From Sphingobium vermicomposti (GTDB lineage: Bacteria > Pseudomonadota > Alphaproteobacteria > Sphingomonadales > Sphingomonadaceae), in assembly GCF_011762025.1 (NCBI RefSeq), contig NZ_JAASQR010000003.1, forward strand, positions 558,001 to 622,000: a stretch of 64,000 nucleotides of DNA, in the 5' to 3' direction. The notes under the pieces were generated by a model, which was not told where the DNA came from, ran no database searches, and worked only from the letters and a program-made list of their open reading frames with translations. Position numbers and translations under genes: made by a program. The number at the start of each line of letters is the position of its first letter. Position 1 is the first letter of the stretch. Shown here one piece after another: positions 9,119 to 18,764 of the stretch.

Positions 9119-9146
9119 CCCGCCTGATTCACCATGATCGGAAGGC

Positions 9147-9326
9147 TTAGCCTTCGACCACTTGCACCATGTGAGGTAGCTTCTTGATGGCGCCGCGGAC
9201 TTCCGCAGTGTCTTCAAGTTCCACCACCCGGTTCATCTTGCCAAGGCCCAGGCCGATCAGAATTTTCTTCTGGTCGGCAGGGCGGCGGATCGGAGAGCCG
9301 ATCTGCTTGATCTTGATCTTCGCCAT
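9147..9326 (-). CDS. rpmD: 50S ribosomal protein L30 (uL30)
   Basis: A 59-residue protein beginning [16 protein letters not shown] and ending HMVQVVEG. The [11 protein letters not shown] and LGKMNR segments are diagnostic of L30. Start ATG at 9324-9326, stop TAA at 9147-9149. It lies six bases from the end of rpsE, the standard spc-operon order. A terminator-like hairpin follows it. Confidence 0.96.
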   Translation of the reverse strand: MAKIKIKQIGSPIRRPADQKKILIGLGLGKMNRVVELEDTAEVRGAIKKLPHMVQVVEG

Positions 9327-9331
9327 ATCAG

Positions 9332-10057
9332 TTACTCCACGATCGCTTCGGCATCAGCCTGCGCGACTTCTGCCGAGGCACCGCCGCGACGAAGCAGGTC
9401 AGCAACCTTCTTGCCACGACGCTGCGCCACCGACTTCGGACTGGTCTGTTCGCCCAGAGCCGAGAAGGTCGCACGGATCATGTTATAAGGGTTCGACGTG
9501 CCGTTCGACTTGGTCACGACGTCAGCGACGCCAAGGCTTTCAAACACGGCGCGCATCGGACCACCGGCGATGATGCCCGTACCGGCAGGTGCGGAACGAA
9601 CCGTCACCTTGCCCGCGCCGAAATGGCCCAGGCCATCATGGTGCAGCGTGCGGCCTTCCTTCAGCGGAACGCGAACCATCGCCTTCTTGGCCGAAGCGGT
9701 CGCCTTGCTGATGGCTTCAGGCACTTCGCGCGCCTTGCCATGGCCAAAGCCCGCACGGCCCTTGCCATCGCCGACCACGACCAGAGCCGCGAAGCCGAAG
9801 CGCTTGCCGCCCTTGACGGTCTTGGACACACGGTTGATGTGAACCAGCTTCTCGATCAGTTCTTCGCCCTGATCCTCGTCACGATTGCCACCGCGACGGT
9901 CGTCGCGACGGCCACGGCCACCGCGTTCGCCACGGTTGCGATCGCCACCGCGACCACGGCCACGACCGGGACCACGGCCCTCGGTCGGTGCATTCTCGCC
10001 GCCTTCGACAGCAGCGGGTGCGCCCGGCTGGGCCTGGATTTCGTTTTCGTCAGCCAT
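9332..10057 (-). CDS. rpsE: 30S ribosomal protein S5 with Arg/Gly-rich N-terminal extension
   Basis: A 241-residue protein, against about 166 in E. coli. The S5 core starts near residue 65 ([22 protein letters not shown]) and includes the [13 protein letters not shown] and [15 protein letters not shown] motifs needed for decoding accuracy and 16S contacts. Ahead of it is a low-complexity extension: residues 1-27 acidic/Ala-rich, residues 28-60 dominated by Arg, Gly and Asp ([16 protein letters not shown]). Such tails occur in some alphaproteobacterial S5 proteins; the role is not known to me. It follows rplR by two bases. Confidence 0.97.
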   Translation of the reverse strand: MADENEIQAQPGAPAAVEGGENAPTEGRGPGRGRGRGGDRNRGERGGRGRRDDRRGGNRDEDQGEELIEKLVHINRVSKTVKGGKRFGFAALVVVGDGKGRAGFGHGKAREVPEAISKATASAKKAMVRVPLKEGRTLHHDGLGHFGAGKVTVRSAPAGTGIIAGGPMRAVFESLGVADVVTKSNGTSNPYNMIRATFSALGEQTSPKSVAQRRGKKVADLLRRGGASAEVAQADAEAIVE

Positions 10058-10059
10058 GA

Positions 10060-10425
10060 TCAGAACTCCAGCCCGCCTTCGCGGGCGGCATCGGCCAGCG
10101 CCTTGACGCGGCCATGGAACAGGAAGCCACCACGGTCGAACACGACCTTGGTGACGCCGGCAGCGGTCGCCGCAGCGGCGACACGCTTGCCGACTTCGGC
10201 GGCGGCTTCGGAACTGGCGCCAGTCTTGCCCAGCGCCTTGGCCCCTACATCCTTGTCCAGGGTCGACGCGGCAGCAACAGTCTTGCCCTGCGCATCGTCG
10301 ATGATCTGGGCGTAGATGTGACGGCCCGAACGGTGGACGCTGAGGCGGGGCTTGTGACCCGAAACTGCCTTGAGCGCGGTGCGGACGCGGCGACGGCGCC
10401 GCGCGAAGAGGGAAAGCTTTGCCAT
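10060..10425 (-). CDS. rplR: 50S ribosomal protein L18 (uL18)
   Basis: A 121-residue protein starting [19 protein letters not shown]. It has the [18 protein letters not shown] and [24 protein letters not shown] segments conserved in L18. L18 binds 5S rRNA in the central protuberance. The ATG at 10425 is chosen over longer in-frame starts, because upstream codons overlap rplF and the family begins here. One base separates it from the end of rplF. Confidence 0.96.
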   Translation of the reverse strand: MAKLSLFARRRRRVRTALKAVSGHKPRLSVHRSGRHIYAQIIDDAQGKTVAAASTLDKDVGAKALGKTGASSEAAAEVGKRVAAAATAAGVTKVVFDRGGFLFHGRVKALADAAREGGLEF

Positions 10426-10426
10426 C

Positions 10427-10960
10427 TTACTTCTTCTTCCCTTCCTTGCGGAAGATGAACTCGCCGGCGTACTTGATGCCCTTGCCCTTATAAGGCTCAG
10501 GCTTGCGCCAGCGTCGGATCTCGGCCGCAACCTGACCCACCTTCTGCTTGTCGATGCCGCTGATCTCGACCGTGGTGTTATCCGGGGTCTTGATCTCAAT
10601 CCCTTCCGGGATCGCGAAATCGACGTCGTGGCTGTAACCGAGCTGCAGCTTCAGGGTCTTGCCCTGCGAGTTGGCGCGGTAACCGACACCGGTGATGAGC
10701 AGCTTCTTGGAGAAGCCCTCGGTCACGCCGGTGATCAGGTTCTGGATCAGCGTGCGCTGCATGCCCCAGAAAGCGCGAGCGCGCTTGCCGTCATTGGCAG
10801 GCTTCACGGCGATCGAACCATCTTCGATGCTGTAGGTGACTTCGTCAGCCAGCGGCAGCGTCAGGGTGCCCTTGGGCCCCTTTACCGACAGCAGGCCACC
10901 TTCGATGGCAGCGGTGACGCCCGAAGGGACGGCAACCGGCTTTTTACCTGTACGGCTCAT
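10427..10960 (-). CDS. rplF: 50S ribosomal protein L6 (uL6)
   Basis: A 177-residue protein, the usual length. It begins [15 protein letters not shown] and ends with the family signature region [21 protein letters not shown] near residues 150-168. L6 sits near the factor-binding site of the 50S subunit. Its ATG shares one base with the rpsH stop codon (TGATG), which implies translational coupling. Confidence 0.97.
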   Translation of the reverse strand: MSRTGKKPVAVPSGVTAAIEGGLLSVKGPKGTLTLPLADEVTYSIEDGSIAVKPANDGKRARAFWGMQRTLIQNLITGVTEGFSKKLLITGVGYRANSQGKTLKLQLGYSHDVDFAIPEGIEIKTPDNTTVEISGIDKQKVGQVAAEIRRWRKPEPYKGKGIKYAGEFIFRKEGKKK

Positions 10961-11355
10961 CAGAACACCTCCGCGAGCACTTCGCCGCCGACATTCTGGT
11001 CACGCGCTTCGGCGTCAGACAGAACGCCGCGGGGCGTCGAGACAATGGTGATGCCCAGGCCGTTGCGGACTACCGGCAGTTCCTTGGAACCCGAATAGAC
11101 GCGGCGGCCGGGCTTCGACACGCGGGCGACATGCTTGATCGCCGGCTGGCCTTCGAAATATTTCAGTTCGATGCGCAGGCCAGGATGCTTGCCGAGGACT
11201 TCCTCGGAATAGCCGCGAATATAACCTTCGCGCTGCAGCACGTCGAGCACGCGGGCACGCAGCTTCGAAGCGGGGGACATAACGCTGTCCTTCTTCGCCT
11301 GCTGCCCGTTGCGGATGCGGGTGAGCATATCACCCAGGGGATCGGTCAATGCCAT
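10960..11355 (-). CDS. rpsH: 30S ribosomal protein S8 (uS8)
   Basis: A 131-residue protein with the S8 hallmarks [14 protein letters not shown] at the N-terminus and [22 protein letters not shown] at the C-terminus. S8 binds the central domain of 16S rRNA early in assembly. In E. coli it also represses spc-operon translation; I did not look for its mRNA target here. It is coupled to rplF by a one-base overlap. Confidence 0.97.
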   Translation of the reverse strand: MALTDPLGDMLTRIRNGQQAKKDSVMSPASKLRARVLDVLQREGYIRGYSEEVLGKHPGLRIELKYFEGQPAIKHVARVSKPGRRVYSGSKELPVVRNGLGITIVSTPRGVLSDAEARDQNVGGEVLAEVF

Positions 11356-11367
11356 CTCAAATGATCC

Positions 11368-11673
11368 TTACCAGCTCGACTTGGTGACGCCGGGGATCAG
11401 GCCCTTGTTGGCCAGATCACGCAGCTGCACGCGGCAGAGGCGGAATTTGCGGTAATAAGCGCGGGGACGCCCCGTCAGTTCGCAGCGGTTCCGAACACGC
11501 GTCGGATTGCCGTTGCGGGGGATCTCCGCCATCTTCAGACGGGCGATCAGTCGATCGCTGTCGTCGGCCGCGGTATCATTCGCGATCGCCTTGAGCTTCG
11601 CATAACGGCCGGCATATTTCTTTACCAGCTTCTTGCGGCGCTCGTTCTTGTTGATCGAACTCAGTTTCGCCAT
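11368..11673 (-). CDS. rpsN: 30S ribosomal protein S14 (uS14, zinc-free type)
   Basis: A 101-residue protein of the long, zinc-independent form. The signature [21 protein letters not shown] lacks the two CxxC pairs of the short form. The C-terminal IPGVTKSSW is typical. S14 is a late 30S head protein. It lies between rplE (52 bases) and rpsH (12 bases). Confidence 0.97.
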   Translation of the reverse strand: MAKLSSINKNERRKKLVKKYAGRYAKLKAIANDTAADDSDRLIARLKMAEIPRNGNPTRVRNRCELTGRPRAYYRKFRLCRVQLRDLANKGLIPGVTKSSW

Positions 11674-11725
11674 GACTTAAGTTCTCTTCCTTTGTCTATG
11701 CATTGGGAGAGAAGCGGGACCTTTT

Positions 11726-12301
11726 TCAGGCCGCCTGCTTCTGCTCTTCAAGCGGGAAGGGGAAGCCGAAGAGACGCAGCAGTTCGCGCGCTTCCTCGTC
11801 CGTCTTCGCCGTGGTGGTCACGATGATGTCCATGCCGCGCACCTTGTCGATGCGGTCATAGTTGATCTCGGGGAAGATGATCTGCTCCTTGATACCGAAG
11901 GCATAGTTGCCACGGCCATCGAAGCTCTTCGGGTTCAGACCACGGAAGTCGCGCACGCGGGGGAGCGCGACATTGATCAGACGGTCCAGAAACTCATACA
12001 TGCGTTCCCGGCGCATCGTGACCTTGGCACCGATCGGCATGCCTTCACGCAGCTTGAACTGCGCGATCGACTTGCGGGCCTTGGTGATCACCGGCTTCTG
12101 GCCTGCGATCAGTTCCATTTCCTCGGCCGCCGAAGTGACCTTCTTCTTGTCCTGGGTCGCTTCGCCCACGCCCATGTTGAGCGTGATCTTTTCGATCCGG
12201 GGCACCTGCATCACGTTGGCGTAACCGAACTTCTCGGTCATCGCCTTGACGATTTCAGCGTCATACTGCGCCTTGGAGCGCGGAATGTACTTGTCGGCCA
12301 T
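11726..12301 (-). CDS. rplE: 50S ribosomal protein L5 (uL5)
   Basis: A 191-residue protein. Conserved segments are [39 protein letters not shown] and [18 protein letters not shown]5 holds 5S rRNA and contacts P-site tRNA. Its start ATG overlaps the stop of rplX by one base (TAATG). The final QAA tail makes it slightly longer than E. coli L5. Confidence 0.97.
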   Translation of the reverse strand: MADKYIPRSKAQYDAEIVKAMTEKFGYANVMQVPRIEKITLNMGVGEATQDKKKVTSAAEEMELIAGQKPVITKARKSIAQFKLREGMPIGAKVTMRRERMYEFLDRLINVALPRVRDFRGLNPKSFDGRGNYAFGIKEQIIFPEINYDRIDKVRGMDIIVTTTAKTDEEARELLRLFGFPFPLEEQKQAA

Positions 12302-12612
12302 TACAGCACCTCACCGGACTTGACGGCGACACGGACCTTCTTGCCGTCGCGATCCTCGAAACGGACGCGGGTCGGCTTGCCGTCCTTGTCTGCGACCGCC
12401 ACGTTCGAAATGTGGAGCGGCGCGGGCTTGCGCTCGATGCCACCCTGCGGATTGGCCTGGTCGGGCTTGCGGTGACGCGCATGCACGTTCAGACCTTCGA
12501 CGAGGACCTTGTCCTCCTTCGGCATGACGTGAAGGACAGCGCCGGTACGACCCTTGTCCTTGCCGGCCAGGACGACGACCTTGTCGCCCTTCTTGATCTT
12601 TGCAGCGCTCAT
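12301..12612 (-). CDS. rplX: 50S ribosomal protein L24 (uL24)
   Basis: A 103-residue protein carrying the KOW motif near the N-terminus ([18 protein letters not shown]) and the [15 protein letters not shown] segment. L24 starts 50S assembly by binding the 5' end of 23S rRNA. Its ATG overlaps the rplN stop by one base and its stop overlaps rplE by one base, so three genes are tightly coupled. Confidence 0.97.
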   Translation of the reverse strand: MSAAKIKKGDKVVVLAGKDKGRTGAVLHVMPKEDKVLVEGLNVHARHRKPDQANPQGGIERKPAPLHISNVAVADKDGKPTRVRFEDRDGKKVRVAVKSGEVL

Positions 12613-12980
12613 TACAGCACCTCGGGAGCGAGCGAGATGATCTTCATGTGCTTCTTGGCGCGCAGTTCGCGAACGACCGGGCCAAAGATACGAGTGCCGA
12701 TCGGCTCCTCGTTCTTGTTGATCAGCACAGCGGCATTGCCGTCGAAGCGAATCACGCTGCCATCAGCGCGACGCACGTCCTTGGCGGTCCGCACGATGAC
12801 GGCGCGATGCACGTCACCCTTCTTCACCTTGCCGCGAGGCGCCGCTTCCTTGATCGAGACGACGATGATGTCGCCTACGCCAGCGAAGCGCCGCTTCGAG
12901 CCACCCAGCACCTTGATGCACTGGACGCGCTTGGCGCCGCTGTTGTCAGCGACGTCAAGATTGGATTGCATCTGGATCAT
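12612..12980 (-). CDS. rplN: 50S ribosomal protein L14 (uL14)
   Basis: A 122-residue protein of standard length, starting [17 protein letters not shown]. It has the family signature [22 protein letters not shown] and ends [11 protein letters not shown]14 forms part of the intersubunit bridge and is the docking site of RsfS, whose gene is at 44622 in this window. A 163-base gap separates it from rpsQ. Confidence 0.97.
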   Translation of the reverse strand: MIQMQSNLDVADNSGAKRVQCIKVLGGSKRRFAGVGDIIVVSIKEAAPRGKVKKGDVHRAVIVRTAKDVRRADGSVIRFDGNAAVLINKNEEPIGTRIFGPVVRELRAKKHMKIISLAPEVL

Positions 12981-13143
12981 CGATCCGGTTCCTTCTTATT
13001 TGGCCTACCGGGACAATACCCGGCGGTTCCGAATTTCTAGCCAGAGCCTTTGACTCTACGCGAAGCGCGGGCCTGTACCCTTTCCTTATGGAAAAGGCCA
13101 GCCCCGCGTCACGATTTCAGACCAAAGGCTCAGTGAGCCTCCC

Positions 13144-13407
13144 TCAGGCCGCCGTTTCGGGCGACTTGTGGGTGTCCACGCGCTCAATGACCTTCCAGGT
13201 CTTGAGCTTGGAAATCGGAGCGGTCTCTTCGATGCGGACCGTTTCGCCTTCCTTGTAGACATTGCCCTCGTCATGGGCGTGGTACTTCTTCGAACGGCGG
13301 ATGATCTTGCCGTAGAGCGCATGCTTAACCTTGCGCTCCACCCGAACCACCACCGTCTTGTCGGTCTTGTCGGAAACCACCGTTCCCGTCAGCACGCGCT
13401 TGGGCAT
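13144..13407 (-). CDS. rpsQ: 30S ribosomal protein S17 (uS17)
   Basis: An 87-residue protein with the S17 OB-fold pattern [21 protein letters not shown] and the motif [18 protein letters not shown]. It binds the 5' domain of 16S rRNA early in assembly. It follows rpmC by 12 bases. The 163 bases after it, before rplN, hold only a weak imperfect hairpin near 13079-13098. Confidence 0.97.
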   Translation of the reverse strand: MPKRVLTGTVVSDKTDKTVVVRVERKVKHALYGKIIRRSKKYHAHDEGNVYKEGETVRIEETAPISKLKTWKVIERVDTHKSPETAA

Positions 13408-13419
13408 CGTGTGTTTCCT

Positions 13420-13623
13420 TTACTTCGCGGCCGAGCGCGAACGCTCGGTCTGCATGGTCTTGATCTGCGCGATCGACCGGCGGACTTCCTTGACCCGGCT
13501 GGGCTTTTCCAGCTGGTTGGTGGCCGCCTGAAAACGCAGATTGAACTGCTCGCGCTTCAGGTTGTTGAGTTCGGTCGACAGTTCGTCGTCCGTCTTGGTC
13601 TTGAGGTCGGCAACGTTCGCCAC
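13420..13623 (-). CDS. rpmC: 50S ribosomal protein L29 (uL29)
   Basis: A 67-residue, mostly helical protein with the L29 signature: [20 protein letters not shown], then [15 protein letters not shown]29 lies at the peptide exit tunnel next to L23. It sits between rplP (three bases) and rpsQ. Confidence 0.96.
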   Translation of the reverse strand: MANVADLKTKTDDELSTELNNLKREQFNLRFQAATNQLEKPSRVKEVRRSIAQIKTMQTERSRSAAK

Positions 13624-13626
13624 AGC

Positions 13627-14058
13627 TTAACCCTCCAGGTGCGAGGTGTCGCCGAGGCGGGCAACAACCTTGGTCTTGATGGGCAGCTTCATCGCGGCGC
13701 GCGAGAATGCCTCTGCTGCGAGCGGTCCGGGAACGCCATCCAGTTCGAACAGGATGCGGCCCGGCTTGACGCGGGCGGCCCAATATTCGACCGAACCCTT
13801 GCCCTTGCCCTGACGGACTTCGGCCGGCTTCTTCGACACGGGGACGTCGGGGAACACGCGGATCCACAAACGACCCTGACGGCGGATGTGGCGAGTGATC
13901 GCGCGGCGAGCCGCTTCGATCTGGCGCGCGGTGATCCGCTCGGGCTCCATAGCCTTCAGACCATAGGAGCCGAAGTTCAGGTCCGAACCGCCTTTGGCGT
14001 CGCCCTTGATCCGGCCCTTGAAGGTCTTGCGGAACTTCATTTTCTTCGGTTGCAGCAT
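13627..14058 (-). CDS. rplP: 50S ribosomal protein L16 (uL16)
   Basis: A 143-residue protein. Landmarks are [19 protein letters not shown] at the start, the [21 protein letters not shown] segment, and [18 protein letters not shown]16 organises the tRNA-binding sites of the 50S subunit. It lies between rpsC and rpmC in the standard S10 order. Confidence 0.97.
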   Translation of the reverse strand: MLQPKKMKFRKTFKGRIKGDAKGGSDLNFGSYGLKAMEPERITARQIEAARRAITRHIRRQGRLWIRVFPDVPVSKKPAEVRQGKGKGSVEYWAARVKPGRILFELDGVPGPLAAEAFSRAAMKLPIKTKVVARLGDTSHLEG

Positions 14059-14079
14059 GACGCTATTACCTTCTTATCT

Positions 14080-14775
14080 TCAGCGCGCCGGGCGCACGCC
14101 GGAGGTCTGAGCCTCCAGCATCAGCCGGTCGGTGGCCATCGGATCATGGCCCAGAATCTCACCCTTGAAGATCCAGACCTTGATGCCGCACACGCCATAG
14201 GCGGTGTGCGCCGTGGCTTCGGCATAGTCGACGTTCGCGCGCAGCGTGTGCAGCGGAACGCGGCCTTCGCGATACCATTCGACGCGGGCGATCTCTGCGC
14301 CGCCCAAACGGCCGCCGCAGGTGATCTTGATGCCTTCGGCACCCAGGCGCAGGGCCGATTGCACCGCGCGCTTCATCGCACGACGGAAAGCGACGCGGCG
14401 TTCCAGCTGATCGGCGATACCCTGTGCGACGAGCTTGGAATCGACTTCCGGCTTGCGGATTTCGACGATGTTCAGGCTGACGTCGGACGAAGTCAGGCTA
14501 CCCAGCTTCTTGCGCAGCTTTTCAATGTCCGCGCCCTTCTTGCCGATGATGACACCGGGGCGGGCGGCATAGATCGAAATGCGGCACAGCTTGGCCGGAC
14601 GTTCGATCACGACCTTGGAGATCGCGGCCTGGGGCAGGTTCTTCATGATGAACTGGCGGATCTTCAGATCCTCCAGCAGCAGGCGACCATAGTCGGCGCC
14701 TTCCGCATACCAGCGGCTGTCCCAGGTACGGTTGATCTGAAGACGCAGACCGATCGGATTGCTCTTGTGACCCAT
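14080..14775 (-). CDS. rpsC: 30S ribosomal protein S3 (uS3)
   Basis: A 231-residue protein starting [22 protein letters not shown]. The KH-type RNA-binding domain includes [16 protein letters not shown]. The C-terminal half carries [10 protein letters not shown] and [11 protein letters not shown]3 forms part of the mRNA entry channel. The ATG at 14775 is chosen, since longer in-frame starts run into rplV. Confidence 0.97.
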   Translation of the reverse strand: MGHKSNPIGLRLQINRTWDSRWYAEGADYGRLLLEDLKIRQFIMKNLPQAAISKVVIERPAKLCRISIYAARPGVIIGKKGADIEKLRKKLGSLTSSDVSLNIVEIRKPEVDSKLVAQGIADQLERRVAFRRAMKRAVQSALRLGAEGIKITCGGRLGGAEIARVEWYREGRVPLHTLRANVDYAEATAHTAYGVCGIKVWIFKGEILGHDPMATDRLMLEAQTSGVRPAR

Positions 14776-14779
14776 GTGC

Positions 14780-15166
14780 TTACGCCTCCGCTTCTTCGCC
14801 AGCTTCACGCACGACAATGCGCACGCGGCTGAAGGGCTTGAGGATCCGGGTCGACTTGCCACGGCCGCGTGCGTGGAAGCGCTTCAGGGTGAAGCTCTTG
14901 CCCACCGATGCTTCCGCGACGACCAGTGCGTCGACGTCCAGATTGTGATTGTTTTCCGCATTGGCGATGGCCGAAGCCAGCACCTTGCGCACGTCGACCG
15001 CCATCGCCTTTTTCGAGAAAGCGAGGATGTTCAGCGCATCCTCGACCTTGCGGCCGCGGATGAGCGTGGCCACCAGGTTCAGCTTCTGGGCCGAACCACG
15101 GATCTGCGTGCCAACGGCCAGCGCCTCATTGTCGGCGACGCGACGGGGAGCCTTTTCCTTGCTCAT
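14780..15166 (-). CDS. rplV: 50S ribosomal protein L22 (uL22)
   Basis: A 128-residue protein. It has the L22 pattern [26 protein letters not shown] and ends with the tunnel-lining hairpin and the [15 protein letters not shown] signature. Its start overlaps the rpsS stop by one base. A short acidic tail (EAGEEAEA) closes the protein. Confidence 0.97.
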   Translation of the reverse strand: MSKEKAPRRVADNEALAVGTQIRGSAQKLNLVATLIRGRKVEDALNILAFSKKAMAVDVRKVLASAIANAENNHNLDVDALVVAEASVGKSFTLKRFHARGRGKSTRILKPFSRVRIVVREAGEEAEA

Positions 15167-15444
15167 TAGCGCTTGCCCTTCTTGTCGGCAGCGTGGCCGG
15201 GGAAGTAGCGGGTCGGGGCGAATTCGCCCAGCTTGTGACCCACCATGTCCTCGTTCACCGAGACCGGCACATGCTTGCGGCCATTATAGACGCTGAACGT
15301 CAGGCCAACGAACTGCGGCAGGATGGTGGAACGGCGCGACCAGGTCTTGATCGGACCTGAACGGCCACCGGCGTCCTGCGCGACTTCCGCCTTCTTCAGA
15401 AGGCTGAGGTCCACGAAAGGACCTTTCCAGACGGAACGAGCCAT
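15166..15444 (-). CDS. rpsS: 30S ribosomal protein S19 (uS19)
   Basis: A 92-residue protein starting [18 protein letters not shown], with the signature [12 protein letters not shown] and [11 protein letters not shown]19 is in the 30S head and contacts the A-site tRNA. It lies six bases from rplB and overlaps rplV by one base. Confidence 0.97.
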   Translation of the reverse strand: MARSVWKGPFVDLSLLKKAEVAQDAGGRSGPIKTWSRRSTILPQFVGLTFSVYNGRKHVPVSVNEDMVGHKLGEFAPTRYFPGHAADKKGKR

Positions 15445-15449
15445 CTCGC

Positions 15450-16286
15450 TTACCTCTTCTTCTTCGCGTGGCGGCTACGGATAATCATCTTGTCCGTGGC
15501 CTTGTTGTGGCGGGTGCGGGCACCCTTGGTCGGCTTGCCCCATGGCGTCACCGGATGGCGACCGCCGGAGGTCCGGCCTTCACCACCGCCATGCGGGTGA
15601 TCGACCGGGTTTTTGGCAACGCCGCGCGTCAGGGGGCGGCTGCCCTTCCAACGGTTGCGACCGGCCTTGGCGAGGTTGGTATTGCCATTGTCCGGGTTGC
15701 TGACAGCACCGATGGTGCCCATGCAGTCCGAACGGATGTAGCGCTGCTCGCCCGAGGACAAGCGGACCATCACCATGCCACGGTCACGACCGACCAGCTG
15801 GGCGTAAGTGCCCGCCGAACGGCAGAGCTGACCACCCTTGCCGGGCTTCATCTCGATATTGTGGATGATGGTGCCGACCGGCATCTGGCCGAGTTCCATC
15901 GCGTTGCCCGGCTTCACGTCGGTCTTCTTGCCCGCGATGACCTTGTCACCAGGGGCCAGACGCTGCGGCGCGAGGATATAGGCCTGGGTGCCATCGGGAT
16001 AGTTGACCAGCGCGATGAAGGCGGTGCGGTTGGGGTCATATTCCAGACGCTCGACCGTACCTTCCACATCCCACAGACGACGCTTGAAGTCGATGATGCG
16101 GTAACGCTGCTTGTGACCGCCACCGATACCGCGCGAGGTCACATGACCCTTGTTGTTGCGGCCACCGGTCTTGCGCTTGCCTTCGGTCAGCGCCTTGACG
16201 GGCTTGCCCTTGTGCAGGCTGGACTTGTCGACGAGGATCAGGCCGCGCTGGGCCGGGCTCGTCGGGTTATAGCTCTTCAGCGCCAT
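15450..16286 (-). CDS. rplB: 50S ribosomal protein L2 (uL2)
   Basis: A 278-residue protein starting [15 protein letters not shown]. The C-terminal signature [30 protein letters not shown] includes the conserved His implicated in peptidyl-transferase-centre architecture. L2 is needed for subunit association and tRNA binding. The ATG at 16286 is chosen because it lies three bases after rplW and matches the family start. Confidence 0.97.
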   Translation of the reverse strand: MALKSYNPTSPAQRGLILVDKSSLHKGKPVKALTEGKRKTGGRNNKGHVTSRGIGGGHKQRYRIIDFKRRLWDVEGTVERLEYDPNRTAFIALVNYPDGTQAYILAPQRLAPGDKVIAGKKTDVKPGNAMELGQMPVGTIIHNIEMKPGKGGQLCRSAGTYAQLVGRDRGMVMVRLSSGEQRYIRSDCMGTIGAVSNPDNGNTNLAKAGRNRWKGSRPLTRGVAKNPVDHPHGGGEGRTSGGRHPVTPWGKPTKGARTRHNKATDKMIIRSRHAKKKR

Positions 16287-16288
16287 TG

Positions 16289-16606
16289 TCAGCGCACTCC
16301 TTCGGTGATGTCGATCGACTGGCCTTCGGCCAGGCGGACGATCGCCTTCTTGACGTCGGAGCGAGTGTAGGGCTTGCCCTTCCACTTCTTGGTCTTGCCT
16401 TTGGTCACGAGCGTATTCACGCTCTTGACGTCGACACCCCAGATCGCTTCGACAGCGGCCTTGATCTCAGGCTTGGAGGCATCGCCCGCCACCTTGAAAA
16501 CCACGGCGTTATACTCGCTGAGAAGAGTCGCCTTCTCAGTGATGTGCGGGGCGACAACAACGTCATAGTGACGGTTGTCGACCGTTGCGGCTTGCTTCTT
16601 AGCCAT
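16289..16606 (-). CDS. rplW: 50S ribosomal protein L23 (uL23)
   Basis: A 105-residue protein with the L23 pattern [21 protein letters not shown], then [12 protein letters not shown] and the basic loop [20 protein letters not shown]. It forms the exit-tunnel docking site for signal recognition particle and trigger factor. Its start overlaps the end of rplD by eight bases. Confidence 0.97.
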   Translation of the reverse strand: MAKKQAATVDNRHYDVVVAPHITEKATLLSEYNAVVFKVAGDASKPEIKAAVEAIWGVDVKSVNTLVTKGKTKKWKGKPYTRSDVKKAIVRLAEGQSIDITEGVR

Positions 16607-17222
16607 TGAAACGGGCCTCCAGCTTTTCGACGGCGGCGCGGGTCAGCACCAGCGAGTCGGCTTTCAGGATGTCGTAGACATTGGCGCCGACGGCCGGCAG
16701 CAAATCCACGCCGATGATGTTGGCCGATGCCTTGGCAAAGCTGATGTTGACCGCGTCGCCGTCGATAAACAGCACCTTGGTCAGGTTCAGCCTGGCAAGA
16801 TTGGCGACCAGCGCCTTGGTCTTGCCTTCGGCAACGTCGAGACTGTCGATGACGAACAGCGAACCGTCCTTCACCTTCGACGAAAGCGCCATCTTCAAGC
16901 CCAGCGCACGAATCTTCTTGTTCAGCGAGGGATTGAAGTCGCGAACGCGGGCACCGTGCGCCTTACCACCACCGATGAACACGGGGGCGCGGCGATCACC
17001 GTGACGGGCGGTGCCGCCACCCTTCTGGCGACCGAACTTCTTGCCGGTGCGGGCGACATCGCTACGCTCACGCGTGCCGCGTGCCGTGCCACGACGCTTT
17101 TCAAGCTGCCAGGTGACGACGCGGTGCAGGATGTCGGTGCGGGGCTCGATGCCGAAAACGGCATCGTTGAGCTCCACATCGCCAGCGGCCTGCGCGTCGA
17201 GGGTCTGTACCTTGACCTTCAT
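16599..17222 (-). CDS. rplD: 50S ribosomal protein L4 (uL4)
   Basis: A 207-residue protein. The tunnel loop [19 protein letters not shown] and G-G-G-K-A-H-G are conserved. L4 lines the exit tunnel. In E. coli it also regulates the S10 operon through a leader before rpsJ, but I see no evidence for or against that here. Two bases separate it from rplC; it overlaps rplW by eight. Confidence 0.97.
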   Translation of the reverse strand: MKVKVQTLDAQAAGDVELNDAVFGIEPRTDILHRVVTWQLEKRRGTARGTRERSDVARTGKKFGRQKGGGTARHGDRRAPVFIGGGKAHGARVRDFNPSLNKKIRALGLKMALSSKVKDGSLFVIDSLDVAEGKTKALVANLARLNLTKVLFIDGDAVNISFAKASANIIGVDLLPAVGANVYDILKADSLVLTRAAVEKLEARFNG

Positions 17223-17224
17223 GA

Positions 17225-17980
17225 TTAGCCCTCCTGGCCTTCGGTCGCTTCGGGAGCAGCCGCTTCTTCAGCGGGCGTCTCGGCCGGAGCAGAGTTGCTG
17301 TTGGCGGCAGCCTTGAGGCTGGCGGGATACGGAACGTCGGCCGGACGCTTCACTTTGACGGCGTCGCAAACGGTGAGCCAGGTGCCCTTGGCACCCGGTA
17401 CGCTGCCCTTGACGAACAGCAGGCCGCGCTCAACGTCGGTGCGCACGATTTCCAGATTCTGCTGGGTCCGCTCACGGTCACCCATGTGGCCCGCCATCTT
17501 CTTGTTCTTGAAGACGCGGCCCGGATCCTGACGGTTACCCGTCGAACCATGGGCACGGTGGCTGATCGACACGCCGTGGGTGGCGCGCATACCGCCGAAG
17601 CCCCAGCGCTTCATGGCACCGGCAAAGCCCTTGCCCTGCGTGTGGCCGGATACGTCAACCAGCTGACCATCGATGAAATGATCGGCAGCGATTTCAGCGC
17701 CGACGTCGAGGAGAGCATCCTCGGCGACGCGAAATTCGACCAGACGCGCCTTGGGCTCAACTTCCGCCTTGGCGAAGTGACCGCGCTGCGGCTTGGCGAC
17801 ATTCTTGACCTTCGCGACACCTGCGCCAAGCTGAACCGCGACATAGCCGTCACGATCAACCTCTTTGCGGGCCACGACCTGATTGCCCTCAAGGGCCAGA
17901 ACCGTAACCGGAACGTGCCGTCCGTCCTCCTGGAACAGACGGGTCATCCCGACTTTCTTAGCGATCACGCCTGTGCGCAT
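17225..17980 (-). CDS. rplC: 50S ribosomal protein L3 (uL3) with acidic tail
   Basis: A 251-residue protein starting [16 protein letters not shown]. Family landmarks are [51 protein letters not shown] and MAGHMG. It is longer than E. coli L3 (209) because of a C-terminal Ala/Glu/Pro-rich tail after about residue 220. ATG at 17980 is preferred to the GTG one codon upstream. A GCCCGC/GCGGGC hairpin lies just ahead of the gene at 18004-18019. Confidence 0.96.
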   Translation of the reverse strand: MRTGVIAKKVGMTRLFQEDGRHVPVTVLALEGNQVVARKEVDRDGYVAVQLGAGVAKVKNVAKPQRGHFAKAEVEPKARLVEFRVAEDALLDVGAEIAADHFIDGQLVDVSGHTQGKGFAGAMKRWGFGGMRATHGVSISHRAHGSTGNRQDPGRVFKNKKMAGHMGDRERTQQNLEIVRTDVERGLLFVKGSVPGAKGTWLTVCDAVKVKRPADVPYPASLKAAANSNSAPAETPAEEAAAPEATEGQEG

Positions 17981-18254
17981 CACTGATTACTCCCATAGAG
18001 GCCCGCCTTAGCAGCGGGCGTATCCAACGAAAAAACCGCTCAGGATCTCTCCTTCGCGGCCCAACCCAATATAAAGATCACCCCGTCCGGGTTGGATGCC
18101 ACCCCCTACTCGGGAATAGCGACGGGGGACCAGGACCACGAGCCTTTTCCGGTTCACCGGATCGGCCGTGCGGTATCCCTTGTGTCATTTGAGCTTCCGG
18201 TCTCCCGAAATGCCCGATACCCTGCCTCCTTGCGGAAGCAGGGACTTGCCAGCT

Positions 18255-18563
18255 TTAGGCCAGCTTGATTTCCACGTTCACGCCGGCAGCCAGATCCAGC
18301 TTCATCAGCGCGTCGACCGTCTGCGGCGTCGGCTGCACAATGTCAAGCATGCGCTTGTAAGTGCGGACCTCGAACTGCTCGCGCGACTTCTTGTCGATGT
18401 GCGGGCCACGGTTGACCGTGAACTTTTCGATGCGCGTCGGAAGGGGAATCGGACCGCGAATAAGGGCGCCGGTGCGGCGGGCGGTGTCGGCGATGTCGCC
18501 GGTCGCCTGATCAAGCACGCGATGATCGAACGCCTTGAGGCGAATGCGGATGTTGCTGTCCAT
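18255..18563 (-). CDS. rpsJ: 30S ribosomal protein S10 (uS10/NusE)
   Basis: A 102-residue protein with the S10 pattern [18 protein letters not shown], the signature [14 protein letters not shown] and [17 protein letters not shown]. Besides its ribosomal role, S10 is the antitermination factor NusE. It is the first gene after the tuf terminator, so it probably heads the S10 operon. A TATATT box lies on the minus strand near 18650, but I see no convincing -35 partner. 274 bases separate it from rplC. Confidence 0.97.
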   Translation of the reverse strand: MDSNIRIRLKAFDHRVLDQATGDIADTARRTGALIRGPIPLPTRIEKFTVNRGPHIDKKSREQFEVRTYKRMLDIVQPTPQTVDALMKLDLAAGVNVEIKLA

Positions 18564-18720
18564 TGTTCCTGTACCGATGCGAAAGAGCCAAACCAGAGCA
18601 TTTCCCTGTCAGTTCAAGCTGACTTTTCGGAAAATGCGGCAATTCAAAAATATACCGCCCCGTCCTGGCCCTTCTAGCTCAGCAAGAGCCGGAGAAAGGC
18701 GATCCGGGGCGGCAGAAAAT

Positions 18721-18753
18721 CCGAGCGGCGCGAATCAGGCGATTCGCGCCGCT
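18721..18753 (-). terminator. Terminator-like hairpin after tuf
   Basis: Thirteen perfectly paired bases (AGCGGCGCGAATC against GATTCGCGCCGCT) around a four-base loop, starting 12 bases past the tuf stop. On the minus strand it is followed by CGGATTTTCT, a short T-rich stretch. This marks the end of the str operon (rpsL-rpsG-fusA-tuf) and separates it from rpsJ. Confidence 0.8.
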
Positions 18754-18764
18754 GCGGTCCTATA

